A stretch of DNA of 64,000 bases from Xanthomarina arctica (GTDB lineage Bacteria > Bacteroidota > Bacteroidia > Flavobacteriales > Flavobacteriaceae): assembly GCF_014638915.1 (NCBI RefSeq), contig NZ_BMFQ01000001.1:186001-250000 (forward strand). The letters run 5' to 3'. Under the pieces are notes generated by a model, which worked only from the letters and a program-made list of their open reading frames with translations, was not told the DNA's origin and did not search any database. The translations under genes and the position numbers were made by a program. Of the stretch, positions 33,722 to 42,351 are shown in pieces (position 1 is the first letter of the stretch; each line of letters begins with the position of its first letter).

Positions 33722-35107
33722 TTAATCTGTTAACGGTATACCAAGGTAGAAATCTAATACTTTGGTAGTAAATACAAAATTATATTTTGCATTAATTAAA
33801 CTTGCTTCCGCATTAACCAACCTATTTCTAACTTGCTCAAATTCTAAAGAATTCATAACACCATAATTAAAGCTTTCTTGGGCATTTTTAAAAGTTACTT
33901 TTTGAGCCTCTAATGAAACTTGAGAAGCCTCAAATTGTTTAAAAGCTGCCTTTGCATCTGCATAAGATTGTTCGATGGTTGAACGCAAGTCTTGTTTTGC
34001 CTGATCTAAAGAATATTCAATACGTCTGTTGTTTATTATGGCTCTATCAACATTAGCTTTTGTTTGCATTCTATTAAAAATTGGGACGTTAAGACTAAAA
34101 CCTACAGCATATCCTAAATTATCTTCAAATTGTTGTCCGAAGCCATTAGGGACCACCTCAAAATATAATGGATCTTCAGGATCTGGAAAAATAACTCTTT
34201 GATCATCTTGTCCTTGATAGTGTTGGTAGGAAGTACCTGCGCGAGCATAAAAATTTAATGTAGGATAATAGGCGCTTTTAGCTATATCAATTCCCAATAC
34301 AGAATTTTCAATATCTAATTCAGCCTTTTTTATCTCTGGTCTATTTAAAAGTGCATAATCATAAATGTCATTAGAAGTTTTATGATCAATTAAAACAGCA
34401 GGAAGTGACAATTCAATTTCTTCAACATCAAAACCATCATTAGAGATTTGTAAAAGCTGAGCCAACGCCAATTTCGACAATGCTAGACTATTCTCTACAT
34501 TGGTAAGTTTCTCATTATCACTAGCTAATTGAGCTTGAACTTCATACAAATCTGCTCGAGGTCTAACTCCTGCATCTACTAAGTCCGTTATTTGAGTCAC
34601 TTGTTTCTCTGTTATTGCAACTTGTTCCAAGGCAACTTTTAGGTTTTCCTTATTAAGTAAAATATTTAAATATTGATTAACAACATTGACAGAAATATTA
34701 TCTTTTAAAATATTTAATTGTAAAACACTTGTTTCAATTCCTAATTTAGCTTGTTTGTAAATACTGGTATTTCTAAAACCATCAAATAACGTTACTCCTG
34801 TATTTAAACCGAAACTGTTACCTCTTGAATCTGCAGAAACACGATTACCATCTTGTCCAATAAAAGAACCAAAATTCCAATCTTGCGAAGCGGATCCATT
34901 TAAATTAGGTAAGAAATTCCCTTTAGCGGTTACTAAATCTTGTTCTGCCGTGTCCGTATTTAATGCTGTTTGATTAATCGAAATATTATTCTCTAAAGCA
35001 TAATTTATACATTCCTCAAGAGTCCATAACTTTTCTTGGGCAAAGGAAGAAAATCCTATAAACAGCGTTAAAGCTACTGTAGTAAATATATTTTTATTCA
35101 TCTTCAT
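33722..35107 (-). CDS. TolC family outer-membrane efflux protein
   Basis: A ~461-residue TolC-like trimeric channel. Signal peptide (NIFTTVALTLFIGFSSFA), then two repeats of the outer-membrane efflux domain with long coiled-coil helices; the characteristic block LWTLEECINYALENNISINQ starts the mature part and the equatorial repeat RLVNAEASLINAKYNFVF lies near the end. ATG 35107 or 35101 can serve; both overlap the adaptor gene by 8-14 bp. As last structural gene of ABC ATPase-permease-permease-adaptor-TolC it completes a MacAB-TolC-like exporter. Confidence 0.93.
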   Translation of the reverse strand: MKMNKNIFTTVALTLFIGFSSFAQEKLWTLEECINYALENNISINQTALNTDTAEQDLVTAKGNFLPNLNGSASQDWNFGSFIGQDGNRVSADSRGNSFGLNTGVTLFDGFRNTSIYKQAKLGIETSVLQLNILKDNISVNVVNQYLNILLNKENLKVALEQVAITEKQVTQITDLVDAGVRPRADLYEVQAQLASDNEKLTNVENSLALSKLALAQLLQISNDGFDVEEIELSLPAVLIDHKTSNDIYDYALLNRPEIKKAELDIENSVLGIDIAKSAYYPTLNFYARAGTSYQHYQGQDDQRVIFPDPEDPLYFEVVPNGFGQQFEDNLGYAVGFSLNVPIFNRMQTKANVDRAIINNRRIEYSLDQAKQDLRSTIEQSYADAKAAFKQFEASQVSLEAQKVTFKNAQESFNYGVMNSLEFEQVRNRLVNAEASLINAKYNFVFTTKVLDFYLGIPLTD

Positions 35108-36209
35108 CGTTATTTTCTTTAGAGGCTTTATTCCACACTTTAATTTTATCTCCTTCTTTAACACCTTCTAAAATTTCAACGTTAATTCCATCTGAAATAC
35201 CTAGATCCACATAAACTTCCTCGTAGGTACTATCCCCATTTGAAATTTCAACAAATGGTTTTTCTGTTATTCTATTAAATTGAAGTAAAGCTTCTTTAAT
35301 TACTAAAACACTGTCTTTACTTTCTAAATCTATTTCAGCATTGGCACTATAACCTGCTCTAATTTTTGTAGATGGAGTAACAGACACGTCAGCTTTTATT
35401 GTAAACTGAACTGCGCCATTCTCTTCTTGTCCTTTAGGTGCTACGAAAGTTAATTTTGCAGGAAATTCTTGCTCATTTAATGCTCCAAGAACCACTATAA
35501 TGTCTCTCCCTTCTTCTATCTTTCCTACCTCTGCTTCATCTACTTTTCCTTCGAAAATCATTTTACTCATATCTGCAATAGTTGCAATAGTTGTTCCTGC
35601 ATTAAAACTATTAGCTTCAATAACTTGGTCTCCTTCTCGAACAGGGATTTCTAAAACGGTACCAGGAATTTGAGCTACAATATTAGTATTTGCTGAACCT
35701 CCTCCAGAAAGCGACCCTTGTCTGATAATTTGATAATCGTTCTGAGCTTGAGATAAAGATTCTTTGGATTGATTATAAGATAACTCGCTATTTTCAAAAT
35801 CTTGTTTAGAAATAACACCTTTTTCGAAAAGACCTTTGTTTCTATCGTATAGTATTTGTGCATTATCCAAAGCTAATCTTGACGTACGTGTTCTACTATT
35901 TGCACTTGCTAAGCTTTGCTCGTTTGGTACCACACGAATTTTAGCAATTAGGTCCCCTTTTTTAACGATATCGCCTTCTTCAACATATATTTTGTCAATA
36001 ATTCCAGCAATTTGAGGTTTTAATTCAATTTCTTCTTCAGGATTTAGTTTTCCTGTTGCAACCACTTTTGTTTTAATTGAAGTATAAAATGGCTCTTCTA
36101 CTTTAAAATCTTCAATTCCTTTTGAATTTGAATCTTTAAAATATTTAATTACCCATACAAAAAGTATTATTAATACAATTCCAATGATGATTTTTACTGT
36201 TTTATTCAT
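35094..36209 (-). CDS. MacA-like periplasmic adaptor (membrane fusion protein)
   Basis: A 371-residue HlyD/RND-type adaptor: one N-terminal transmembrane helix (VKIIIGIVLIILFVWVIKYF), the biotinyl-lipoyl barrel block LNPEEEIELKPQIAGIIDKI and VEEGDIVKKGDLIAKI, a coiled-coil hairpin (about 95-170), the second lipoyl half AQIPGTVLEIPVREGDQV and beta domains. It ends in a basic-acidic tail (KENNDEDE). It bridges the two ABC permeases and the TolC-like channel; the exported substrate is not predictable. Confidence 0.93.
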   Translation of the reverse strand: MNKTVKIIIGIVLIILFVWVIKYFKDSNSKGIEDFKVEEPFYTSIKTKVVATGKLNPEEEIELKPQIAGIIDKIYVEEGDIVKKGDLIAKIRVVPNEQSLASANSRTRTSRLALDNAQILYDRNKGLFEKGVISKQDFENSELSYNQSKESLSQAQNDYQIIRQGSLSGGGSANTNIVAQIPGTVLEIPVREGDQVIEANSFNAGTTIATIADMSKMIFEGKVDEAEVGKIEEGRDIIVVLGALNEQEFPAKLTFVAPKGQEENGAVQFTIKADVSVTPSTKIRAGYSANAEIDLESKDSVLVIKEALLQFNRITEKPFVEISNGDSTYEEVYVDLGISDGINVEILEGVKEGDKIKVWNKASKENNDEDE

Positions 36210-36283
36210 GTGATTTTTGTTATTGTTCTTGATTGGCCAAATAGCTTATTAAAATAAGCTATTCTATTTTTAGTTTTGATTGA

Positions 36284-37528
36284 TTATTCTTCCCTTAATG
36301 CGTCGATTGGTTTAATACTGGTTGCTTTAAAGGCCGGAATTAGCCCTATTAAAGTTCCTAAAATAACTAGTATAATTAAAGATATAAATATGACTGATAT
36401 AGAAACTGATGCATTTACAATAACTGCTTCATCTCCTTGCCCAAAGGCCGAATCGATACCTATTAATATCCAACCTCCACTAATAATTCCGAAAAATCCT
36501 GCTAAAAGAGTTATAGAAACTGCTTCCACAACAATTTGTCTCTTAATTTCAAAAGGAGTTGCACCTAAGGCTCTCCGGACTCCAATTTCTTTGGTTCTTT
36601 CTTTTACCGTTATCAGTAAAATGTTCCCAATAGCAAAAACTCCTGCTATTAAAGTTGCGATTCCAACAAACCATGTTAAAAACTGCATCCCAACTAAAAA
36701 TCCTGTGATTTTAGCGAACTCTTTCCCTAGATTAAAACTTCCAAATGCACGTTTGTCTTCTGGATGAATGTGATTTAAATTTCTTAGGATAAGTTTAGCA
36801 TCTTCTTCGATTTGAGATATGTCGGCATCAGGTTTTCCGGTAAGCATCATCCAACCTATTTGGTCTCCTTGATTATAAATTTGTTGAAAGGTTGTAAATG
36901 GAATATGAATGTCACTTGTTGGTCCCATATTGACATTTCCGTTTTCAAACATGCCAACAACTGTAAAATTAATACCATTGATTTTGATTAATTCACCAAT
37001 AACTTCAGCGTCCTTTTCAAAAAGTTGCTTGTAAATATCTTCTGAAATAACGGCTACTTTTCTTTTATCATTAATATCGCTTTGGTTTATAAAGCGACCA
37101 ACTATCATTTTCTTTTTTTGGACTTTATCTAGCAATGGAAAATCGCCATTAACACTGTAATTTCCGGATAAAAAACCTCTTACAACTAAAGATTGATTTT
37201 GATTTCTTGGAACAACAAACTCGATACCCTCTACGTTTTCTTCAATTAATTTAGCATCTGTAAGGGTTAACTTTACTTGTTTTCCCTCTTGAAACCCTTT
37301 AAATGGTTTACTGGTACTTTGTCCCCAAACAAAAACACTATTGGTTGCAAAACTACCAAAGAGTCTATTAAAAGAATTTTCTAAACCTTTAGCAGAACCA
37401 AGTAAGCCGATAAGTAGTAAGATTCCCCACCAAACACCAACCATAGTAAGCATAGATCTTAGTTTATTTTTACTAAGACTATCCCATACTTCTTGCCATG
37501 TATCTCTTTCAAATAAAAATTTAAACAT
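36284..37528 (-). CDS. MacB-like ABC transporter permease
   Basis: A 414-residue FtsX/MacB permease: N-terminal helix (KLRSMLTMVGVWWGILLLIG), a large periplasmic MacB_PCD domain (about 50-270), then three helices in the C-terminal FtsX domain with LIAGVFAIGNILLITVKERT, KEIGVRRALGATPFEIKRQI and LIGLIPAFKATSIKPIDALR. It has no nucleotide-binding domain; that is encoded separately at 38752-39453. The neighbouring permease (1 bp apart) is a paralogue, so the exporter may use a heterodimer. Confidence 0.93.
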   Translation of the reverse strand: MFKFLFERDTWQEVWDSLSKNKLRSMLTMVGVWWGILLLIGLLGSAKGLENSFNRLFGSFATNSVFVWGQSTSKPFKGFQEGKQVKLTLTDAKLIEENVEGIEFVVPRNQNQSLVVRGFLSGNYSVNGDFPLLDKVQKKKMIVGRFINQSDINDKRKVAVISEDIYKQLFEKDAEVIGELIKINGINFTVVGMFENGNVNMGPTSDIHIPFTTFQQIYNQGDQIGWMMLTGKPDADISQIEEDAKLILRNLNHIHPEDKRAFGSFNLGKEFAKITGFLVGMQFLTWFVGIATLIAGVFAIGNILLITVKERTKEIGVRRALGATPFEIKRQIVVEAVSITLLAGFFGIISGGWILIGIDSAFGQGDEAVIVNASVSISVIFISLIILVILGTLIGLIPAFKATSIKPIDALREE

Positions 37529-37529
37529 A

Positions 37530-38759
37530 TTAATCGTCTCTTAAGGCTACTATTGGTTTAATTAGTGATGCTTTTTTAGCCGGTAAATATCCAGCAATTC
37601 CTCCTGCTACAATAAGTGTTATGGTTGCTCCAATTACTAATGATGTGCTAACACTTGGGTCTTTTATAAAATAAACTTCTAAGCTTGGTCCAACAAATTT
37701 TAAGACTGCCATGCCAATTAATAATCCTACATACCCTGCAATGGCCGTAATTAAAACAGACTCTGCTAAGATGATAGTAACGATAGATTTAGGAGAAGCA
37801 CCTAGGGCTTTTCTAATGCCAATTTCTTTAGTTCGTTCTTTAACAATAAAGATCATGATGTTACTGACACCAACAATACCAGCTATTAAGGTTCCAAAAC
37901 CTATGACTAAAATAATGATACCTAAGCCAAAAGTCATTTGATTTACTGTTTTCGATTCGTTTGCTAGATTTCTAACACGAATGGCTCTTTGATCACTACT
38001 AGCAACATCAAATCGATCTTTTAAATCTGTTGTAAGTGTGTTACTAAAAGAAATAGCTTTATCGAAATCCATTTCTGGATTATAGGTTAAATTAATTTGA
38101 TCTATATAATCATTATTCCCATATACTCTTTGTGCCGTACTTACTGGCATGTATATTAAACGTTCTTCGTTATCTCCACCATCATCTTCAAAAATTCCCA
38201 CAATTTTATATTGCAAGCCATTCAAACTTAAATATTTGCCTAGAGCCGTAGTTTTAAGAAATAAATCTTCTTCTACAAGTCTTCCTATTACAATTACTTT
38301 AGATTTATTATCTATATCCAATTGATTGATATATCGACCTTCTTTAATTCTGGTATTTTCTAAAAATTGATGATCTGGATGTACAGCTCTTACAGAATAA
38401 GCGTCTTTTTCATTTCTAAAGGAAGCATTGACATTTAGATAATTTCTAGAAGTTATATACTGGACTTTATCTCCATAGGTTTCTTTGATATAGTCGAAAT
38501 CTTTATTTTTAAATTGAATTTGTCTTCCTGCTTGGTAGCCTTTACTGGCAGTTGTAGTTGTTCCAGATTGAATAAAAATAGAATTATTAGCATCATCGGA
38601 AAAAGCTTCAGCAAAGGTGTTATTCAACCCATTTGCGATACCAAAAAGTATGGTAAATAGCAAAATAGCAAATGCCACAGTAAAACCAGAAAGGACACTT
38701 CTGGTTCTGTTCATATTTATACTTTGAAATATTTCTCTCCAAAGGTCTCTATCAAACAT
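37530..38759 (-). CDS. MacB-like ABC transporter permease (paralogue)
   Basis: A 409-residue permease of the same layout as its neighbour: N-terminal helix (RSVLSGFTVAFAILLFTILF), periplasmic MacB_PCD domain and FtsX helices with LIAGIVGVSNIMIFIVKERT, KEIGIRKALGASPKSIVTII and GGIAGYLPAKKASLIKPIVA. It overlaps the ATPase gene by 8 bp (38752-38759), typical of tight translational coupling, and ends 1 bp before the next permease. Confidence 0.93.
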   Translation of the reverse strand: MFDRDLWREIFQSINMNRTRSVLSGFTVAFAILLFTILFGIANGLNNTFAEAFSDDANNSIFIQSGTTTTASKGYQAGRQIQFKNKDFDYIKETYGDKVQYITSRNYLNVNASFRNEKDAYSVRAVHPDHQFLENTRIKEGRYINQLDIDNKSKVIVIGRLVEEDLFLKTTALGKYLSLNGLQYKIVGIFEDDGGDNEERLIYMPVSTAQRVYGNNDYIDQINLTYNPEMDFDKAISFSNTLTTDLKDRFDVASSDQRAIRVRNLANESKTVNQMTFGLGIIILVIGFGTLIAGIVGVSNIMIFIVKERTKEIGIRKALGASPKSIVTIILAESVLITAIAGYVGLLIGMAVLKFVGPSLEVYFIKDPSVSTSLVIGATITLIVAGGIAGYLPAKKASLIKPIVALRDD

Positions 38760-39453
38760 ATTGCGAGGCTCTTACTTGTTCTACTTTAACGTCTTCTACC
38801 ATAACACCATCTTTTAAACGCACCAATCTTTTACACATGTGTGCAATATCTTCTTCGTGTGTTACAATTAGAATGGTTTTTCCTTCATCATTAAGACTCT
38901 GAATAAAATCCATAATCTCATAAGATGTTTTAGTATCTAATGCTCCTGTAGGCTCATCAGCCAATAATAATTTTGGATTTGCTGCTAAAGCTCTAGCAAT
39001 GGCTACACGTTGCTTTTGACCACCAGATAACTCATTTGGTAAATGATGAGCCCAAGGTTTTAATCCTACTTTTTCTAAATGAAACAAGGCTTTTTCTATT
39101 CTATCCTGTCTTTTCATCCCTTGATAATACAACGGTAAGGCCACATTATCTAAAGCATTTTTATAATTTATGAGGTTGAAGGATTGAAAAATAAAACCTA
39201 AAAACTTGTTTCTGTAAATAGCGGCTTTCTTTTCTGTTAGATTTTTAATAGGAACGCCATCGAGGATGTATTCGCCCTCGTCGGCCTCGTCTAACATTCC
39301 AATAATATTTAATAAGGTAGATTTTCCAGATCCAGAAGACCCCATAATAGCAACCATTTCTCCATCTTCAACAGAAAGGTCGATTCCTTTTAATACATGT
39401 AAACTTGTGTCTCCTATTGGATAGGATTTGTGAAGTTTCTTAATGTTTAACAT
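38752..39453 (-). CDS. ABC transporter ATP-binding protein (MacB/LolD type)
   Basis: A 233-residue ATPase. Walker A is GSSGSGKST, the Q-loop lies in FIFQSFNLIN, the signature is LSGGQKQRVAIARALA, Walker B is LLLADEPTGALD and the switch His is in ILIVTHEEDIAHMC. It powers the two FtsX-type permeases downstream, and the set with adaptor and TolC forms a tripartite exporter. A minus-strand TAATTTTG box at 39518-39525 is a candidate promoter for this five-gene operon. Confidence 0.95.
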   Translation of the reverse strand: MLNIKKLHKSYPIGDTSLHVLKGIDLSVEDGEMVAIMGSSGSGKSTLLNIIGMLDEADEGEYILDGVPIKNLTEKKAAIYRNKFLGFIFQSFNLINYKNALDNVALPLYYQGMKRQDRIEKALFHLEKVGLKPWAHHLPNELSGGQKQRVAIARALAANPKLLLADEPTGALDTKTSYEIMDFIQSLNDEGKTILIVTHEEDIAHMCKRLVRLKDGVMVEDVKVEQVRASQYV

Positions 39454-39517
39454 ATTTCTTTTGTTGCTAGTTATCGCTTTATAACAGTTAGACTGTATAA
39501 GCCTTAAAATGTTACAA

Positions 39518-39525
39518 CAAAATTA
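39518..39525 (-). promoter_or_regulatory. -7 promoter box TAATTTTG for the MacAB-like operon
   Basis: A perfect TAnnTTTG match on the minus strand 64 bp before the ATPase start. A matching -33 TTG is not obvious. Confidence 0.35.
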
Positions 39526-39533
39526 AATATTTT

Positions 39534-39761
39534 TTAGAGGCTTGGTTTTTTTGACTTGTTAAATTTTCTATAAATAAAAAACCCTATTCCACCTATAAGC
39601 ACATAAGGTATAGCCATTAAGTAGACAATCCCATCGTTGATGCCTTCAGCCATTTCTTGGCCTTCTGCGTTTTCCAATACGGCTCGGCACATGGCACATT
39701 GCGCATTTGATTCCAGGAAAAAGAAAACAGTAAACAGTAAAAAAAGAATTTTGCGCTTCAT
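39534..39761 (-). CDS. Small membrane protein with N-terminal CxxC motif
   Basis: A ~75-residue protein not assigned to a named family. A signal-like helix (KILFLLFTVFFFLESNA) is followed immediately by QCAMCRAVLENAEG, a C-x2-C pair at the probable mature N-terminus, and one transmembrane helix (YLMAIPYVLIGGIGFFIYRK) with a basic tail. The ATG at 39761 (MKRKILF) is preferred; a start at 39779 adds six residues and overlaps the DUF420 gene. Its place at the end of the oxidase-assembly genes suggests a metal or redox role, which is inference. Confidence 0.8.
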   Translation of the reverse strand: MKRKILFLLFTVFFFLESNAQCAMCRAVLENAEGQEMAEGINDGIVYLMAIPYVLIGGIGFFIYRKFNKSKKPSL

Positions 39762-39771
39762 AATAAAAATA

Positions 39772-40317
39772 TTAAACATAATATGGAGAAATCATAAGAT
39801 ACACAATAACTCCAGTAACTGCTACGTATAACCACAATGGAAAAGTAATTCTAGCAATTTTTTTGTGTTTTTCAAAATTCGCTGTTATTGCTCTTACATA
39901 AGTTATTAATACGAAAGGAATAATAACAATAGATAGTAAAATATGTGTTATTAATATAAAGTAATAGATGTATTTAATAGCACCCTCTCCTCCAAATGTA
40001 GTAGAATCGCTAGTCATGTGATAAATAACATATAAAACTAAAAACACGGCTGAACAACCAACGGCAGTTGTCATTAAATTTTCATGAAGTACAACGTTCT
40101 TATTTTTAATCGCAAAAAAAGCTAAAATAAGTAATAAGGCTGTTAAGCCATTAATGGTTGCATAAATTGGTGGCAAAAAGGTTAATGGCTCCACATCAAA
40201 ACCTAAATCACGTAAATTAACACCAAAAAGACCTGCAACTACTAAAGGAATTGCAATGGATAGAATAACAATCCATTTATTATATTTTTTTTCGTCTCTA
40301 TTTTTAGTGTTATTCAT
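39772..40317 (-). CDS. DUF420 domain-containing membrane protein
   Basis: A 181-residue protein with five predicted transmembrane helices and the DUF420 pattern: LPPIYATINGLTALLLILAF near the middle, HENLMTTAVGCSAVFLVLYV and a helix pair near HILLSIVIIPFVLITYVRAI. Members (also called CtaM-like in Gram-positives) are found next to cytochrome c oxidase and SCO genes and take part in oxidase maturation. It overlaps the SCO gene by 8 bp, so a common transcript is likely. The C-terminus is hydrophobic to the last residues. Confidence 0.88.
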   Translation of the reverse strand: MNNTKNRDEKKYNKWIVILSIAIPLVVAGLFGVNLRDLGFDVEPLTFLPPIYATINGLTALLLILAFFAIKNKNVVLHENLMTTAVGCSAVFLVLYVIYHMTSDSTTFGGEGAIKYIYYFILITHILLSIVIIPFVLITYVRAITANFEKHKKIARITFPLWLYVAVTGVIVYLMISPYYV

Positions 40318-41056
40318 TAAGCAATTTTTTAATATCTTCTTTTAACAAACTAACTTCTTCTTTTTCGCCATCGTCGTTCACCTTTTCGGTTTCAGAAACC
40401 GTACCTCGGTAATAAATTAGTGGATTACCAAATTCGTCCATTCTAGAACGAATAAACCCATTTTTATCTATCAAGGCAAAATTTCCTGAATGTTCAAATC
40501 CACCTTCTACTTCTTGCGCTTCTGCAGTATACAAATTAAAACCTTGGTTTGCCAACGTATAAATAGCATCTTTCTTTCCTGTCATTAAATGCCAGTTAGG
40601 ATTTGTAATTCCATATTGGCTAGCATAATCTTTTAAGACTTCTGCAGTATCGTGATCCGGATTTATTGAAAAAGAAGCGATTCCAAATTCAGGATTTCCT
40701 TTAAAAGCATTTTGAATATCGACTAGGTTTTTATTCATTTTTGGGCAAATAGTTGGACATGTAGTGAAGAAAAATTCTACAACATATACTTTACCTTCAT
40801 AATCCTTATTTGAAACGGTATTGCCATTTTGATCCATAAAACTAAAGGAAGGGACTTTTTTGGCTTCTCCATCGATTTCTAGAAAAGATAATTTGTTGTT
40901 GTCTTCAAAATTATTGTCTTGCCCTTGGCTCATTCTATCACTTCTAGTAATGTCGTCGTTTTTAATTCTATCAATAATTTTTGGGACAAAAATAATTCCA
41001 AACACCAAGATAATGAAGGCCATGCCTATGTACGAATAATTGGTTTTATTGCTCAT
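40310..41056 (-). CDS. SCO family copper chaperone for cytochrome c oxidase
   Basis: A 248-residue membrane-anchored thioredoxin-fold protein. After one N-terminal helix, the copper-binding C-x3-C motif is Cys100 and Cys104 in FFFTTCPTICPKMN, and the third ligand is probably His189 in GGFEHSGNFALID. SCO proteins insert or reduce the CuA site of subunit II. It overlaps the upstream gene by 11 bp and the DUF420 gene by 8 bp. This is the canonical SCO of the cluster. Confidence 0.94.
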   Translation of the reverse strand: MSNKTNYSYIGMAFIILVFGIIFVPKIIDRIKNDDITRSDRMSQGQDNNFEDNNKLSFLEIDGEAKKVPSFSFMDQNGNTVSNKDYEGKVYVVEFFFTTCPTICPKMNKNLVDIQNAFKGNPEFGIASFSINPDHDTAEVLKDYASQYGITNPNWHLMTGKKDAIYTLANQGFNLYTAEAQEVEGGFEHSGNFALIDKNGFIRSRMDEFGNPLIYYRGTVSETEKVNDDGEKEEVSLLKEDIKKLLNE

Positions 41057-41768
41057 TTGTTTGTTTTAAATCGTTAGCTCTTCTAGTTGAGGAATCGAAA
41101 TTCCCTTTTCTTCTTTCTCTATATTCTTGAAATAAGACTCGTAAGTCGTCTGCGCTTAATTTATTCTTTATTTCGGCTACCTCTATACAATCATAAGCAT
41201 ATAAAGGATATACTTCTTTCCCTTTTTCCTTTTCGCTGTCTGATCTATCGTCTAGTCTTCCTCGTTGATTTAAGTCTTTATCAATAATGAACACATCATG
41301 AGTCGATAGATCTGTTTTCAAAGAGTTTCTAGATTTTAAGCTATTATAGACCGCTTGAATTTGGGATTCTTCACCAAAAACAAAATGCCAGTATTTTAAG
41401 TCTTCGTAAGATTTTATTTCTTCCTTAAGTGCTTCAATATCATCTTGAGTTCCATTAGGCAACAATATAACTACCTGAAATTTTTTAAAGCCTTTAAACT
41501 TATCGTAAACCAGTTCTTTTAAATTTGAAGCTGCTATGGCATTACTCATTGGGTCTGTGCCTAAAAACCCAAGAATAGTAATATGCTCTGTAAGTAGGAC
41601 TTCCTGATTATCTTCTGAAGTGAAACTATTTATATCCATTACATTTCCATGAACGACATCTAACGGATTATAATGATGTTTAGCAGGAAATAACATAAGT
41701 AAGAAAATAACTGGAAGGAAGAACAATATTCCTAGAGTCGTATAACGTTTTATAAGCTTCTTATTCAT
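41046..41768 (-). CDS. Membrane-anchored SCO/thioredoxin-like protein lacking CxxxC
   Basis: A 240-residue protein with one N-terminal transmembrane helix (TTLGILFFLPVIFLLMLFPA) and a thioredoxin-like pattern: strand-helix segments ITILGFLGTDPMSNAIAASN, FQVVILLPNGTQDDIEALKE and HDVFIIDKDLNQRGRLDDRS, matching the IDKxGxIRxR end of SCO proteins. No C-x3-C is present; the only Cys is at YAYDCIEVAE. It overlaps the true SCO gene by 11 bp, so the two probably work together. I know no named function. Confidence 0.8.
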   Translation of the reverse strand: MNKKLIKRYTTLGILFFLPVIFLLMLFPAKHHYNPLDVVHGNVMDINSFTSEDNQEVLLTEHITILGFLGTDPMSNAIAASNLKELVYDKFKGFKKFQVVILLPNGTQDDIEALKEEIKSYEDLKYWHFVFGEESQIQAVYNSLKSRNSLKTDLSTHDVFIIDKDLNQRGRLDDRSDSEKEKGKEVYPLYAYDCIEVAEIKNKLSADDLRVLFQEYRERRKGNFDSSTRRANDLKQTNEQ

Positions 41769-41860
41769 TTATAGCTGTATGAAAAATTGATTTTAAATGA
41801 TATAAAAATCAGGGGTTATAAATCTTAAATCTGTTTTAAGTCTTGTCTTGCAAAAATAAA

Positions 41861-41887
41861 AAAAGACGGTTTAAAAACCGTCTTTTT
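41861..41887 (-). terminator. Bidirectional-looking terminator after the oxidase subunit IV gene
   Basis: AAAAGACGGTTT and AAACCGTCTTTT form a strong stem with a 3-nt loop, with T-runs on both strands. It follows the subunit IV gene on the minus strand (28 bp past its stop). Confidence 0.85.
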
Positions 41888-41914
41888 TTATCTATTTAAC
41901 TTTAATAAAGCTTG

Positions 41915-42295
41915 TTAAAAATCATGTTTCATAAAACCATTGGAAATAACACTTCCTACGTAACCACCTTCCTGTAAAAGGATAAATAATAAATAGCTAA
42001 TTAAAAAAACGGTAGTCCAAACAACCATTCTTCTTAAAGCGGCTGTTTCATCCCTCATGTGCATAAAGTCCCAAGTAATATAGTAAGCTTTTACCAAAGT
42101 TAAGATAATGAATATCCAGTTTAATATTTTCATACCAACTATATGTCCCATTAACATTTCTGGCTTATATATTCCAAGTATAACTTCAACCATAGTTATA
42201 ATTGATAGAAGAATAAGTACTCCCCAAATTTTTTGTGTGTTAGATTTAAATTTAACTAACCCTCTAAATATTTCTAATTTATGTGCGTGTGCCAT
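41915..42295 (-). CDS. Cytochrome c oxidase subunit IV family protein (caa3 type)
   Basis: A 126-residue protein with three transmembrane helices and the subunit IV (CtaF/CyoD-like) block KAYYITWDFMHMRDETAALR. It stabilises the caa3/aa3-type oxidase. The gene follows two subunit III genes and CtaB on the same strand, with a terminator after it. The helix pattern (VLILLSIITMVEVILGIYKP first) is normal. Confidence 0.9.
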   Translation of the reverse strand: MAHAHKLEIFRGLVKFKSNTQKIWGVLILLSIITMVEVILGIYKPEMLMGHIVGMKILNWIFIILTLVKAYYITWDFMHMRDETAALRRMVVWTTVFLISYLLFILLQEGGYVGSVISNGFMKHDF

Positions 42296-42351
42296 TTTTT
42301 AAATGCTTTTTAGATCTCGATATCAATCGTGACAAAATATATTCTATTTAA

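Noticed and set aside
36276-36767. 163-codon open frame opposite the ABC permease
   Set aside because: It is caused by codon bias in the opposite strand, with unusual Ile/Pro/Lys composition, and the permease is well supported.
41851-41858. TATTTTTG promoter box for the SCO-like operon
   Set aside because: It overlaps the T-rich flank of the terminator at 41861-41887, where A/T runs produce such boxes by chance; no -33 TTG is present.
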